A stretch of DNA of 64,000 nt from Neptuniibacter sp. CAU 1671. Its GTDB lineage: Bacteria > Pseudomonadota > Gammaproteobacteria > Pseudomonadales > Balneatricaceae. A program made the translations under genes and the position numbers. The DNA lies in the NCBI RefSeq assembly GCF_029222905.1, contig NZ_JARHUE010000004.1:222433-286432 (forward strand), written 5' to 3'. A model generated the notes under the pieces. That model did not search any database and was not told the origin of the DNA. It saw only the letters and a list, made by a program, of their open reading frames with translations. Below are positions 1 to 8,956 of this stretch, piece by piece; within the stretch, counting starts at the first letter, position 1; every line of letters begins with the position of its first letter.

Positions 1-55
1 AAACAATAAGATAAGTCCGGCAACAGACAATTCAATGCCTGTCACGACTTTTTAT

Positions 56-385
56 TTATTCTGTTTCAGAATCTGCAGCGGCTTCTTTAACCAGCGTCTG
101 CAGCTCACCTGAAGCGGCCATTTCACAGATAATGTCACATCCGCCAATCAGTTCACCCTTGACCCAGAGCTGGGGAAAGGTTGGCCAGTTAGCATAGTTA
201 GGCAGCTCAGCACGAATTTCCGGATTCTCCAGAATGTTCACAAAGGCAAAACGTTCACCGCATGACATCAGCGCTTCAGACGCGCGGGAGGAGAAGCCAC
301 ACTGCGGAAAACGTGGGGTGCCTTTCATGTAAAGCAGAATATCGTTGTTTTCAATCTGCTCTTTAATAGTATCGATTACACTCAT
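56..385 (-). CDS. grxD: Monothiol glutaredoxin, Grx4 type
   Basis: Predicted 109-residue monothiol glutaredoxin of the Grx4/GrxD family, which carries and transfers [2Fe-2S] clusters in the cytosol, usually with BolA-type partners. The CGFS active site is at residues 29-32, followed by the WPTFPQLWVKGELIGG core that holds the glutathione-binding cis-proline and GG turn. An in-frame upstream start at 448 would add 21 residues unlike the family; the ATG at 385 gives the usual length. A BolA-family gene (ibaG) lies about 44 kb away in this window. Divergent from argD. Family assignment is secure. Confidence 0.95.
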   Translation of the reverse strand: MSVIDTIKEQIENNDILLYMKGTPRFPQCGFSSRASEALMSCGERFAFVNILENPEIRAELPNYANWPTFPQLWVKGELIGGCDIICEMAASGELQTLVKEAAADSETE

Positions 386-690
386 TGCTACACCTGTTTT
401 CTTAAACCGTTTCCAGCCTGGGATTGCCGGAAAATATGCAAAAACCAAACAACGCGCCTGAGATGCGGGGCGTTATTCCGCAAAGCGTCAATATACCATA
501 AATCCCGACTATTTTACTCTGATAAATCATGTGATCTTTATAACGTTTAATTACCCATATTGACCACTGATTCAGCTCATAAGATTACCTAAAATAGCGC
601 TTTTCATGCTTGCCAACCGATAACAAGCTGAATATTATTGCTTCTTTGTTTGGCAGCCTTGGCTGCCTTTTTGCGTTGTAGGGAAAGAAA
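386..690. other. Divergent intergenic region grxD/argD
   Basis: About 305 bases without a convincing gene. It holds the start regions of both flanking genes and a terminator-like hairpin just before argD. A weak ARG-box-like half site (TGAAT followed by A/T bases) is at 629-633, and a possible -10 (TAAAAT) is at 590-595. No convincing long ORF is present. Confidence 0.6.
652..672 (+). terminator. Terminator-like hairpin in the argD leader
   Basis: GGCAGC at 652-657 pairs with GCTGCC at 662-667 around a CTTG loop, followed directly by five T residues. This is the form of an intrinsic terminator, yet it lies 18 bases before the argD start with no upstream gene on this strand. It could be a transcription attenuator for argDF or the end of a short RNA. 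Confidence 0.6.
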
Positions 691-1890
691 ATGCCTCAAG
701 ATTCCATTATGAATACTTATAACCGGCTTTCTGTTGCCTTTGAGCACGGCGAAGGCAGCTGGTTGTTCGATACCGACGGCAATAAATACCTGGACGCACT
801 GAGCGGCATCGCCGTCTGTGGTCTGGGCCACGCTCATCCTGCTGTCACTCACGCTATCTGTGAGCAGGCTGGCAAGCTGATGCATACGTCAAATCTGTAC
901 ACCATTCCACGCCAGCAGGAACTTGCTCAGCGCCTGACTCAGATTTCAGGTATGGAGAATGTGTTTTTCGGCAACTCCGGCGCTGAAGCAAACGAAGCGG
1001 CGATCAAACTGGCTCGCCGCTATGGCCATCAGGTGCTGAATATTGAGAACCCGTCCATTATCGTTATGGAAAACGCCTTTCACGGCCGTACACTCGCCAC
1101 ACTCAGCGCAACCGGCAACCGTGCAGCACAGGCAGGTTTTGAGCCACTGGTCAGCGGCTTTGTGCGTGCTCCCTACGACGATGTTGACGCCATTAAAGCA
1201 ATTGCCGCTAATAACCCGAACATTGTGGCGATTCTGGTTGAGCCGATTCAGGGTGAATCCGGTATCCGTATTCCGGCTGATGATTATCTCAATCAGCTGC
1301 GCGCAATCTGTGATGAACACAACTGGCTGCTGATGCTGGATGAAGTACAAAGCGGTAACGGCCGTAGCGGTCAGTATTTTGCCTATCAGCATAACGGCAT
1401 CCTGCCGGATGTGGTCACCACGGCCAAAGGCCTTGGCAACGGCGTGCCCATTGGCGCCTGTCTTGCACAGGGTAAAGCGGCCGGCATTCTGGTGCCTGGT
1501 TCCCACGGCTCTACCTACGGCGGCAACCCGCTGGCCTGTGCTGCAGCGCTGGCTGTGGTGAACACCATCGTTGATGACAAGCTGTGTGAACGGGCAACCA
1601 CACTGGGTTCTAAAATCCTCGAAGGTTTCCGTGAGGAGCTGAAAGGCGCTACCTATATCAAGGATATCCGCGGCAAAGGCCTGCTGCTTGCCATCGAGCT
1701 GAGCGAAGCCGGTGCCGAGCTGGCCGTGCTGGCCAAGGTGAAAGGCGTATTGCTGAATGTGACCGGGGGCGGTAAGGTTATCCGGATGCTGCCTCCACTC
1801 ACCATGACGGACAGCGAAGCTGAGCTCCTGGTAAAAACCGTCTCGCGCTTGATCAAGGTATATGCCGCGGACGAATCTGAGACTCAGTAG
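691..1890 (+). CDS. argD: Acetylornithine aminotransferase
   Basis: Predicted 399-residue class III PLP aminotransferase of arginine biosynthesis, converting N-acetylglutamate semialdehyde to N-acetylornithine; many members also act on succinyldiaminopimelate. Visible signatures are GNSGAEANEAAIKLAR (phosphate-binding loop), DEVQSGNGRSG (PLP-ring aspartate) and TTAKGLGNGVPIGA with the Schiff-base lysine. Length fits the family. The start at 691 follows a purine-rich AGGGAAAG ribosome-binding site; Met7 (709) is a less likely alternative. argF follows after 30 bases, so the two are probably co-transcribed. A terminator-like hairpin lies in the leader. Confidence 0.96.
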   Translation: MPQDSIMNTYNRLSVAFEHGEGSWLFDTDGNKYLDALSGIAVCGLGHAHPAVTHAICEQAGKLMHTSNLYTIPRQQELAQRLTQISGMENVFFGNSGAEANEAAIKLARRYGHQVLNIENPSIIVMENAFHGRTLATLSATGNRAAQAGFEPLVSGFVRAPYDDVDAIKAIAANNPNIVAILVEPIQGESGIRIPADDYLNQLRAICDEHNWLLMLDEVQSGNGRSGQYFAYQHNGILPDVVTTAKGLGNGVPIGACLAQGKAAGILVPGSHGSTYGGNPLACAAALAVVNTIVDDKLCERATTLGSKILEGFREELKGATYIKDIRGKGLLLAIELSEAGAELAVLAKVKGVLLNVTGGGKVIRMLPPLTMTDSEAELLVKTVSRLIKVYAADESETQ

Positions 1891-1920
1891 CCTCATCATA
1901 AAAAAGAGAATAATGCTGTA

Positions 1921-2832
1921 ATGAGTACCCGACACTTCCTCACCCTTCTGGACATGACCCCAGAGGAGTTAAGATCCATTATTCGTCGCGCGACAGAACT
2001 GAAAGCGATGCGTAACCGGGGTGAGATCTATGAGCCTTTGAAAAACCAGGTCATGGCGATGATTTTTGAAAAATCATCCACCCGTACCCGTGTATCCTTT
2101 GAGGCAGGCATGGCCCAGTTTGGTGGTCATGCCATGTTTTTATCGCCCCGAGATACCCAGCTGGGACGAGGCGAACCGATCAGTGACAGCGCCCGTGTCA
2201 TCTCCAGCATGGTTGATGTGGTGATGATCCGTACCTTCAGCCATCAAATCGTTGAAGAGTTTGCCGCCAACTCCTCGGTACCGGTTATCAATGCACTGAC
2301 GGATGAATATCACCCCTGTCAGCTGCTGGCTGACATCCAGACCTATTTTGAACAGCGCGGCGATATTGCCGGTAAAACGGTAAGCTGGATTGGTGATGGC
2401 AATAACATGTGTCACTCCTATATCAACGCCGCCCGCCAGTTTGATTTCAAACTGCGTATTGCCTGCCCATCCGGCTTTGACCCGGCTAACAAACTTGTCG
2501 CAGCGAATAAAGACCGCGTGACCATCTGTGATACCCCTGAAGAAGCGGTTGCAGGCAGCCACCTGGTCGTGACTGACGTATGGGCTTCAATGGGCCAGGA
2601 AGATGAACAGGAAGAACGTCTGGAACAGTTTGATGGCTTTCAGGTATCACCCGAACTCATGGATCTGGCTGATCCTGATGCACTGTTTATGCACTGCTTA
2701 CCGGCCCACCGCGGTGAAGAAGTCAGTGAAGACATGCTGGATGACCCTCGCTCTGTGGTTTACGATGAAGCTGAAAACCGCCTGCACGCGCAAAAAGCAC
2801 TGCTTGAGTTTCTGCTGGTAAAAAACCGCTAA
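1921..2832 (+). CDS. argF: Ornithine carbamoyltransferase
   Basis: Predicted 303-residue anabolic ornithine transcarbamylase making citrulline from ornithine and carbamoyl phosphate. The carbamoyl-phosphate motif STRTR is at residues 53-57, HPCQ is near residue 130, and the ornithine-loop [11 protein letters not shown] is near residue 262. Length is typical of the short anabolic enzymes. Placement 30 bases after argD gives an argDF arginine unit; no other arg gene is in the window. No clear terminator follows: the CGGCG/CGCCG stem at about 2879-2899 lacks a T-run. Confidence 0.96.
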   Translation: MSTRHFLTLLDMTPEELRSIIRRATELKAMRNRGEIYEPLKNQVMAMIFEKSSTRTRVSFEAGMAQFGGHAMFLSPRDTQLGRGEPISDSARVISSMVDVVMIRTFSHQIVEEFAANSSVPVINALTDEYHPCQLLADIQTYFEQRGDIAGKTVSWIGDGNNMCHSYINAARQFDFKLRIACPSGFDPANKLVAANKDRVTICDTPEEAVAGSHLVVTDVWASMGQEDEQEERLEQFDGFQVSPELMDLADPDALFMHCLPAHRGEEVSEDMLDDPRSVVYDEAENRLHAQKALLEFLLVKNR

Positions 2833-2964
2833 AATTCAGACCAACCAGTTTGCAGCTGACCTGGCCTAAAAAACTGATCGGCGTCATTGATGGCGCCGTA
2901 TCAACACATTGATTTTCCTCTGCCATACTATACTGCGTAAGGTCATCCGATCGGAGAATACTGA

Positions 2965-3879
2965 ATGATAGAGTTGCGTCACTTGAAAACGCTCTCCGCC
3001 CTGCGCGATGCTGGCAGCCTGGTGGAAGCGGCTGAACGAATCCACCTTACGCAATCAGCCCTGTCGCATCAGATCAAAGATCTTGAAGATCGTCTTGATT
3101 GCTCGCTCTTCATTCGCAAAACCAAACCAATCTGTTTCACCAGCGCCGGTCAACGGCTGCTGACGCTGGCCGACGAAATCCTGCCGATGATCCGCAATGC
3201 GGAGCGGGACATCGCCCGACTCGCCGGAGGCGCTGCTGGCCGACTGAATATCTGCATTGAATGCCATAGCTGCTTTGACTGGCTGATGCCAACCATCGAC
3301 CATTTCCGTCAGCACTGGCCTGAAGTGGAGTTGGACCTGTCCAGCGGCTTCAGTTTTCAACCTCTGCCCGCGCTGGCCCGCGGCGATCTGGATCTGGTCA
3401 TTACCTCTGATCCGGAACCGAAAAATGGCATCACTTACGTGCCGCTGTTCACCTATGAATCTCGTCTGGCAATCAGCAAACAGCACCGTTTAATGGCGCG
3501 CCGGTTTGTGCATGCCGAAGACCTTGCCAAAGAGACGCTGATTACTTACCCCGTTGATCAGCAACGACTGGATATTTTCCGGAACTTTCTGGACCCGGCA
3601 GGGGTGGAACCTGCTGCCACGCGTACCGCTGAGCTCACCCTGATGATGCTGCAACTGGTTGCCAGTGGCCGCGGGGTTGCTGCGCTGCCCAACTGGGCTC
3701 TGCATGAGTACCTGCAACGCGATTACATCGCCTCAAAACCACTGGGCGAAAAAGGTATCTGGTGCACGCTCTATGCCGCCATCCGAGAAGACCAACAAAA
3801 TGCGGATTTCATGGTGGACTTCCTCAATACGGCCAAGGATATTTCGTTCCGCACCCTGACCGGGGTGAAATCCGCCTGA
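2965..3879 (+). CDS. metR: LysR-type methionine regulator MetR
   Basis: Predicted 304-residue LysR-family transcription factor. The N-terminal winged helix-turn-helix (residues 1-60) reads like MetR, including LKTLSALRDAGSL and LTQSALSHQIKDLE. The remainder is a substrate-binding domain which, in MetR, senses homocysteine and controls metE/metH-type genes. No methionine gene is adjacent, so the target is not shown by context. GGAGAA lies before the start at 2965. The orthology call rests on the N-terminal resemblance and full length. Confidence 0.85.
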   Translation: MIELRHLKTLSALRDAGSLVEAAERIHLTQSALSHQIKDLEDRLDCSLFIRKTKPICFTSAGQRLLTLADEILPMIRNAERDIARLAGGAAGRLNICIECHSCFDWLMPTIDHFRQHWPEVELDLSSGFSFQPLPALARGDLDLVITSDPEPKNGITYVPLFTYESRLAISKQHRLMARRFVHAEDLAKETLITYPVDQQRLDIFRNFLDPAGVEPAATRTAELTLMMLQLVASGRGVAALPNWALHEYLQRDYIASKPLGEKGIWCTLYAAIREDQQNADFMVDFLNTAKDISFRTLTGVKSA

Positions 3880-3948
3880 GGCTGAACTGTTTGCGACCCT
3901 GCGGAGTCTGTTGATAGAGAAACAGCCGACGATCACTAAGGAGTTTTC

Positions 3949-5304
3949 ATGTCTGCATCCCAGTGGCTGCCCGACAGCTGGCGGGCATTTCCCATCAAAC
4001 AGCAACCCCGATATGCTGAACAGAGCCAACTGGCGGGTGCTGAGCAGCAACTGGCAAAACTGCCACCACTGGTGTTTGCCGGCGAGATCGATAACCTCAC
4101 CCGGCAACTGGCTGAAGTGTCTCACGGGCAGGGCTTCCTGTTACAGGGGGGTGACTGCGCCGAAAGTTTTGCTGAATTCAGCGCCAATAAAATTCGCGAT
4201 ACATTTAAAGTCTTGATGCAGATGGCCATCGTCATGACCTTTGCCGGCAGCTGCCCGGTGGTCAAGGTGGGCCGAATCGCCGGGCAATATGCCAAGCCCC
4301 GCTCCGACGACTTCGAAACGCAGAATGATCTGAGCCTGCCCAGCTATCGGGGCGACATCATTAACGATATTGGCTTTACGGCGGAATCCAGAGAACCCAA
4401 CCCTACCCGCCTGCTGAACGCCTATCATCAGGCTGCCGCCACCCTGAATCTGCTGCGTGCGTTTGCCCAGGGCGGTTTTGCTGACCTGCATCAGGTGCAT
4501 GCCTGGAATCAGGATTTTGTCGCTGCCAGTCCCCAGGGTGAAAAGTATCAGCATCTGGCGGACCAGATCGATCAGGCCATCGGTTTTATGGAAGCCTGCG
4601 GTATTACTTCGCAAAATACTCCGCAACTGCATGAAACCACCCTGTATACCTCACATGAAGCGCTGCTGCTGAGCTACGAACAGGCCCTCACCCGCCAGGA
4701 CAGTTTCAGTGGACGCTGGTATGACTGCTCAGCGCATATGCTGTGGATTGGCGATCGAACACGCCACCCTGATGAAGCACATGTTGAATTTCTGCGTGGC
4801 GTGCACAACCCACTGGGTATTAAAACCGGTCCTAATGCGGATCCGTCCGAACTGTGCCGCCTGCTGGAGAAACTCAATCCTGCCAACACAGCTGGCAGAA
4901 TCACCCTGATCAGTCGCATGGGCAGCACCCAGGTCACTGAAAAATTGCCCGCACTGGTCAGAGCGGTCAAAGCCAGCGGCTACGATGTTATCTGGAGCTG
5001 TGATCCCATGCATGGCAACACCATCAAGACAGGAACCGGCTATAAAACCCGCAGCGTTGATGCCATTCTCAAAGAGATGAAGGGCTTTTTTGCCGTCCAT
5101 CAGGCGGAGGGCACCCATGCCGGTGGCGTACATTTTGAGATGACCGGTCAAAACGTTACCGAATGCATTGGCGGTGCCTATCAGATCACTGAACACAATC
5201 TGGCAGACCGCTACCATACCCACTGTGATCCACGACTGAATGGGGAGCAGGCTCTGGAACTGGCATTTCTGATTGCTGACACACTGAAAGCTGCACGGAG
5301 GTAA
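3949..5304 (+). CDS. Class II DAHP synthase
   Basis: Predicted 451-residue 3-deoxy-7-phosphoheptulonate synthase of the plant-like class II (AroA-II) family, joining phosphoenolpyruvate and erythrose 4-phosphate in the first shikimate step. Class II motifs include [45 protein letters not shown] and [18 protein letters not shown]. It is unrelated in sequence to AroF/G/H. The ATG at 3949 has a strong AAGGAG ribosome-binding site; the annotated family length supports it. yqcC starts 2 bases after the stop, implying coupled translation. Confidence 0.95.
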   Translation: MSASQWLPDSWRAFPIKQQPRYAEQSQLAGAEQQLAKLPPLVFAGEIDNLTRQLAEVSHGQGFLLQGGDCAESFAEFSANKIRDTFKVLMQMAIVMTFAGSCPVVKVGRIAGQYAKPRSDDFETQNDLSLPSYRGDIINDIGFTAESREPNPTRLLNAYHQAAATLNLLRAFAQGGFADLHQVHAWNQDFVAASPQGEKYQHLADQIDQAIGFMEACGITSQNTPQLHETTLYTSHEALLLSYEQALTRQDSFSGRWYDCSAHMLWIGDRTRHPDEAHVEFLRGVHNPLGIKTGPNADPSELCRLLEKLNPANTAGRITLISRMGSTQVTEKLPALVRAVKASGYDVIWSCDPMHGNTIKTGTGYKTRSVDAILKEMKGFFAVHQAEGTHAGGVHFEMTGQNVTECIGGAYQITEHNLADRYHTHCDPRLNGEQALELAFLIADTLKAARR

Positions 5305-5305
5305 G

Positions 5306-5623
5306 ATGCAGGCTGTAACCACCCTTTTACTGGATATCGAAGTCGAATTACGACGACTGGAACTTTGGGAAGCATTGCCCCCCAGTGATGAGGCGCTCTC
5401 GAGCACACAACCTTTTGCGATTGATACGCTGCAGTTCAACCAGTGGCTGCAGTGGATCATGATTCCACGGCTGCACTGGATGGTACAGCAGGAGCATTGC
5501 TTGCCAAGCAACTGCGAGATCTCGCCCTATGCCGAGGAAGCGTTCAAGCAACTGACAGAAGATACCGACAACCTGTTGCAGCTGATCATGCAGCTGGATA
5601 CTACGCTCAACCGGTCTCATTAA
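5306..5623 (+). CDS. yqcC: YqcC family protein (DUF446)
   Basis: Predicted 105-residue small helical protein of the YqcC/DUF446 family, of unknown function. Conserved features seen are an N-terminal helical segment (VELRRLELWE), QPFAIDTLQFNQWLQWIMIPRL, and a long C-terminal helix. It starts right after the DAHP synthase stop with GGAGG before the ATG. In enterobacteria yqcC sits with truC and the flavodoxin yqcA; here a MioC/YqcA-like flavodoxin lies about 8 kb away rather than adjacent. Family call is good; role unknown. Confidence 0.85.
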   Translation: MQAVTTLLLDIEVELRRLELWEALPPSDEALSSTQPFAIDTLQFNQWLQWIMIPRLHWMVQQEHCLPSNCEISPYAEEAFKQLTEDTDNLLQLIMQLDTTLNRSH

Positions 5624-5693
5624 GCGATCAGCCGGCCGCTACAGTTAAGCGGCCAGACCTGCTAAAATCGCAGCCCTTCCAAGGGGGGCCGAC

Positions 5694-6752
5694 ATGTCTG
5701 AAATCACTTCTCTCACCGAACTTTTGCGCAACAGCGGTGCTCAGCTGCGTTTTTTTGATATGGGTCGACGTATCAGCAAACTCAGCACTGAACAGTTTGC
5801 CAAAATCGAAAATCAGCAGATCCCTTATCCGCTCCCCTATCTGCATCATGCCTGGCTGGCGCTGATGTTATGGAATCCCAAAGATAAAGCACAGGGTGTG
5901 GTCTGGTTTCTTAAACTGCCGCTGGATGAACAGGGCTTTCTGGTACAGGCCGTACGCGATGACCTGCTCAATCGATTACTGCAAAATGCCAGCAACCTGC
6001 TCAACAGTGGCGGTGATACTGACACACCGGATGCGCTGAAGGACAACCCCTTCTCCTTTAAACCGGATCAGGAAAAAATGGCGGTATTCCACGCCTACTC
6101 CACACTGGTCACAGCAGAGCCACCGTCGTCCTTTTACCGCCCTGCTCAGAACTACTTCAGTGGCGCAGACGGGTTTTCAGACTGGCAGTCGCTTGGCTTT
6201 CAGGGCATTGCCGATCTGGTTGTTCGACACCAACAGGAGAGCAACAGCGCGATGCTGACCAAGGCGATCCCGTTTCTGCCAGATGTTCCCTTTGAAGCCC
6301 TCTGTACTTGTCTGGAAAATATCGAGCCGGAGCATGGGTTATATGAGGCACTCTGCACACGGGCAGAGCAGACATTGCAGCGCGGCCAAGCCAACAGTAA
6401 TCACATTGCTGCACTGATCAGAGGTCTGTCCAATGGCCGGGACCAGGGCCGTAAACTAAGTCTGCTACAGCAGATTGTCGGTTCAGATTATGCGCTGGAA
6501 CCGGAAGTGATAGCGGCTATTGCAACCCGTTGCACCGAGAGCCTGCAGCACCCGGAGCTGTTACAGCCATTTCTGGAAAAACTGGCAGCCGGTAAGGCAG
6601 GCCAGACCGGCTTTTCACGTATCCTGTCCGATCTGATGTTCCTGCCAGCCCTGCGGGCACTGATTTTGATGCAGTTCAGAGGTCAGCAGCGTAGCGAAAC
6701 ACTAAGCCAGGCCATCGGTGAGATGTTTGGCCAGTCGTTCACCACGCACTGA
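5694..6752 (+). CDS. DUF3549 family protein
   Basis: Predicted 352-residue protein that matches what I recall of the DUF3549 family of Pseudomonas and relatives; function unknown. It is soluble-looking, with no signal peptide or membrane segment. Features include an N-terminal FFDMGRRI segment, IPYPLPYLHHAWLALMLWNP, and a helical-repeat-like C-terminal half. The start follows AAGGGGGGCC, an adequate ribosome-binding site. It is 70 bases after yqcC and on the same strand. It converges on the lambda-P-like gene, with only 16 bases between their ends. Confidence 0.75.
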   Translation: MSEITSLTELLRNSGAQLRFFDMGRRISKLSTEQFAKIENQQIPYPLPYLHHAWLALMLWNPKDKAQGVVWFLKLPLDEQGFLVQAVRDDLLNRLLQNASNLLNSGGDTDTPDALKDNPFSFKPDQEKMAVFHAYSTLVTAEPPSSFYRPAQNYFSGADGFSDWQSLGFQGIADLVVRHQQESNSAMLTKAIPFLPDVPFEALCTCLENIEPEHGLYEALCTRAEQTLQRGQANSNHIAALIRGLSNGRDQGRKLSLLQQIVGSDYALEPEVIAAIATRCTESLQHPELLQPFLEKLAAGKAGQTGFSRILSDLMFLPALRALILMQFRGQQRSETLSQAIGEMFGQSFTTH

Positions 6753-6768
6753 GTAACAACCGTCAGTT

Positions 6769-7560
6769 TCAGGTAATATCATCCGGCAGGGTAATGCCCT
6801 GCTCGGTGGCCTGTTCCTGCGCCTGTTTACGAAACCGTTCGCGCACCTGACTACCCTTGGGCTTAGTGAGGTAAAAAAGCCACTTGCTGGCAACTTCAGG
6901 CGCCAGCTGGTGCTGCTCTCCCCACTGCTGGATAAAGGCAAACAGACTTTGATCCTGATGATCAGGCAATGCCTGATGGCTCGGGACCTCAAGGGTTTCG
7001 CCTGCCCGGACCCGCTGACAGACCCGTTCATACTGCTGTCTGAAATCAGGCATGACACGCAGGTCTGTTTCCGTCCGCAAACGAAACCAGCCGGTGAGTT
7101 TTCCGGCATGGTAGACCGCCGGGTGTGACCAATGATGCTGAGAAGGCGCATCTGCATAACGCCCGGCTTCCTGATACGCCTGTTGCACTGAAGGTAAACC
7201 ACTGTCACCTGTCAGCTCTCTCAGGACCTGCAGAAACTCGGCAATCGTCGGCATCCAGGCATATTGCTGTTTACACAGATCAACCGCCGCCACCAGCTCA
7301 GGTTCACGATAGCCCTGCAGACTTAATGCCCACTCTCGCTTGGCAATGCGGATCTCATCCTGGGTCTCAAAACAGCTTTTGAATTTATGGCCGTAGATCG
7401 CCATAAAGCGGGCAAAAATCATGTTCACCAGCGCTTTTATTTCGATACTCAGCGCCGGACCGGAACCCGCCTCAGGATTACCAGTCGGTGTCTCTGATGT
7501 CCATGATGGCTTGGGTAACCCGTTTTCTGTTTTCCCGAGTATCTCGGCGGGTGTTTTCAT
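6769..7560 (-). CDS. Lambda P-like replication protein
   Basis: Predicted 263-residue protein resembling phage lambda replication protein P, which loads DnaB helicase. Resemblance is seen over residues about 45-200: a VNMIFARFMAIYG segment, an EIRIAKREWALSL helix, a WMPTIAEFLQVLREL segment and a later W/H/P region before helical C-terminus. The ATG at 7560 has a strong AGGGGAG ribosome-binding site; the upstream in-frame start at 7635 does not. It overlaps the preceding DnaT-like gene by 83 nt in another frame, so they are almost certainly translationally linked. A primosome/helicase-loading role is inferred. No integrase or capsid gene is nearby, so this looks chromosomal rather than a prophage. 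Confidence 0.7.
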   Translation of the reverse strand: MKTPAEILGKTENGLPKPSWTSETPTGNPEAGSGPALSIEIKALVNMIFARFMAIYGHKFKSCFETQDEIRIAKREWALSLQGYREPELVAAVDLCKQQYAWMPTIAEFLQVLRELTGDSGLPSVQQAYQEAGRYADAPSQHHWSHPAVYHAGKLTGWFRLRTETDLRVMPDFRQQYERVCQRVRAGETLEVPSHQALPDHQDQSLFAFIQQWGEQHQLAPEVASKWLFYLTKPKGSQVRERFRKQAQEQATEQGITLPDDIT

Positions 7561-8335
7561 GGAACTCCCCTGACTGTCGCTCTTGTTGTATACGCTGCTG
7601 ACGACCGGCTTCGGTCTGTTTGTGCACCCACTCACGCTTTACCCAACCCAGAAATTTCTGATCCCAGTTGGTTTCCTTACGGTCCTTATCCAGCCAGTAC
7701 AGGACAAATTCATCCAGACAACTGCGGGCGAACACTTCCGTAATGTTGTGGCGGGGTAACAGGGCGAAAAAATTATTCGAAGGCTGCCAGCCAATCGACA
7801 TAGGGTGCAGCTGCTGATTGCGGGTTTCATGCTGCTGAAACAGAGCATGCAGCTCATCACCCTGTCGCGTCTTGCGCGCCCAGCCAATACTGCCACCAAA
7901 GGTTGGGGCCGGACCCTGCCCAGCCTGATTCAGCCGCGCTGGCTGGGGTTCGGGTGCAGGTTCAGGTGCAGGCGGGCAACGTTCAAACACCGGCAAGCGA
8001 CTCACGACTTCAGGCGCTTCTTCAGCCACCTCATCAGTCACGTCATCATCCACTGCTGCTTCCTGCGCAGATAACATCGAAACACGAATACCACCAGAGG
8101 GACAGAATTCTGCCTCTATATATCCCTGCTCCACCAACATCGAGGTTAACTGCGCCACCCGGTCTTCTTCCCAGAAACGGGCGAGTTCGATCCACTCACT
8201 CTGATCCATCTGCCAGGTATGACGGCCTCTGGCCTGCTGATGGTAAAGTGTCAGCAGCAGTGCTCCATCCACCCCCAACGCTTCAATCAGCGATGGATAT
8301 AACAACAGTGGGGCTTCAGGAAATTGAAAACTCAT
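7478..8335 (-). CDS. DnaT-like primosome protein
   Basis: Predicted 285-residue protein. Residues 1-95 look like a small winged-helix region (LIEALGVDGALLLTLYHQQ, then EWIELARFWEEDRVAQL). A low-complexity Pro/Glu/Ala linker follows (about 110-145). The C-terminal part has the DnaT ssDNA-binding signature: a conserved W after PMSIGW, ITEVFARSCLDEFVLYW, and WDQKFLGWVKREW. DnaT acts in PriA-dependent replication restart in E. coli. The protein is longer than DnaT (179 residues). It is upstream of and overlapping the lambda-P-like gene, suggesting a two-protein loader. Confidence 0.75.
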   Translation of the reverse strand: MSFQFPEAPLLLYPSLIEALGVDGALLLTLYHQQARGRHTWQMDQSEWIELARFWEEDRVAQLTSMLVEQGYIEAEFCPSGGIRVSMLSAQEAAVDDDVTDEVAEEAPEVVSRLPVFERCPPAPEPAPEPQPARLNQAGQGPAPTFGGSIGWARKTRQGDELHALFQQHETRNQQLHPMSIGWQPSNNFFALLPRHNITEVFARSCLDEFVLYWLDKDRKETNWDQKFLGWVKREWVHKQTEAGRQQRIQQERQSGEFHENTRRDTRENRKRVTQAIMDIRDTDW

Positions 8336-8385
8336 TATGGTGTGTATCCCTGTCGCAGGGCTGTATTCAGCGCTGCGAACTCTAA

Positions 8386-8799
8386 TTACGTTTTGCTATT
8401 CTGGGCGAATTTCTCCACCGCGCGCAGCACATCGCGACGACTGATCTGACCAATCAGGCGGCCTTCTTTAACAACGGGCAAACGGCGACGGTTGTGTTGA
8501 ATAAATTCATTTGCCACACGGATTATGTCGGCATCATGCGGAATGGTATGGACCTGTGGCGTCATATAGGTGCCTACCACACCACCCATCTCTTCTTCGT
8601 GATAGGTCAGAGTCAGGATCGCTTTTAGACAATCGCCCTCAGAGATCAAACCAACCAGACAACCCTCGTCATCCACCACCGGGGCACCACTGATACGGTA
8701 TTCCAGTAGCATATTAATTGCCTGAAACAGATCAGTATCCGGTTTAAACGTCACCAGATCTCGAGTCATATAATCCTGAGCCTTGACTGATCGCAACAT
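8386..8799 (-). CDS. Tandem CBS domain protein
   Basis: Predicted 137-residue protein made almost wholly of two CBS domains. The first is about residues 8-65 (YMTRDLVTFKPDTDL, ISGAPVVDDEGCLVGLISEGD); the second is about 80-135 (YMTPQVHTIPHDADI, RRLPVVKEGRLIGQISRRDVLRAV). Such pairs bind adenine nucleotides and regulate partner proteins; the partner is unknown here. The ATG at 8799 follows a strong GGAGG-rich site, better than the in-frame start at 8823. It stands alone between the DnaT-like gene and purU. Confidence 0.9.
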   Translation of the reverse strand: MLRSVKAQDYMTRDLVTFKPDTDLFQAINMLLEYRISGAPVVDDEGCLVGLISEGDCLKAILTLTYHEEEMGGVVGTYMTPQVHTIPHDADIIRVANEFIQHNRRRLPVVKEGRLIGQISRRDVLRAVEKFAQNSKT

Positions 8800-8956
8800 C
8801 CCCTTTCCTCCATCGCGTGGCACAATCGCCTGAGATAACCGACGGGTTACCCCTGTTATTCTTAATTATGCTATTACAGAGTGAGGCTGCCGGTTATTGA
8901 TCTTTAGCAGTTTTCACACTGTCTTTCCGCCAATGTAGAAGGTTCAGCCACAGGGA

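Noticed and set aside
946-1935. A 329-codon leftward ORF opposite argD
   Set aside because: Antisense shadow of a clearly assigned enzyme gene; no motif or ribosome-binding site.
2879-2899. CGGCG/CGCCG stem between argF and metR as a terminator
   Set aside because: It lacks a following T-run and has a long loop.
4729-5511. A 260-codon leftward ORF opposite the DAHP synthase and yqcC
   Set aside because: Overlaps two well-supported genes and has no family resemblance.
6769-8335. Prophage island around the lambda-P-like gene
   Set aside because: No integrase, repressor, terminase, capsid or attachment repeats; flanking genes are chromosomal housekeeping genes.
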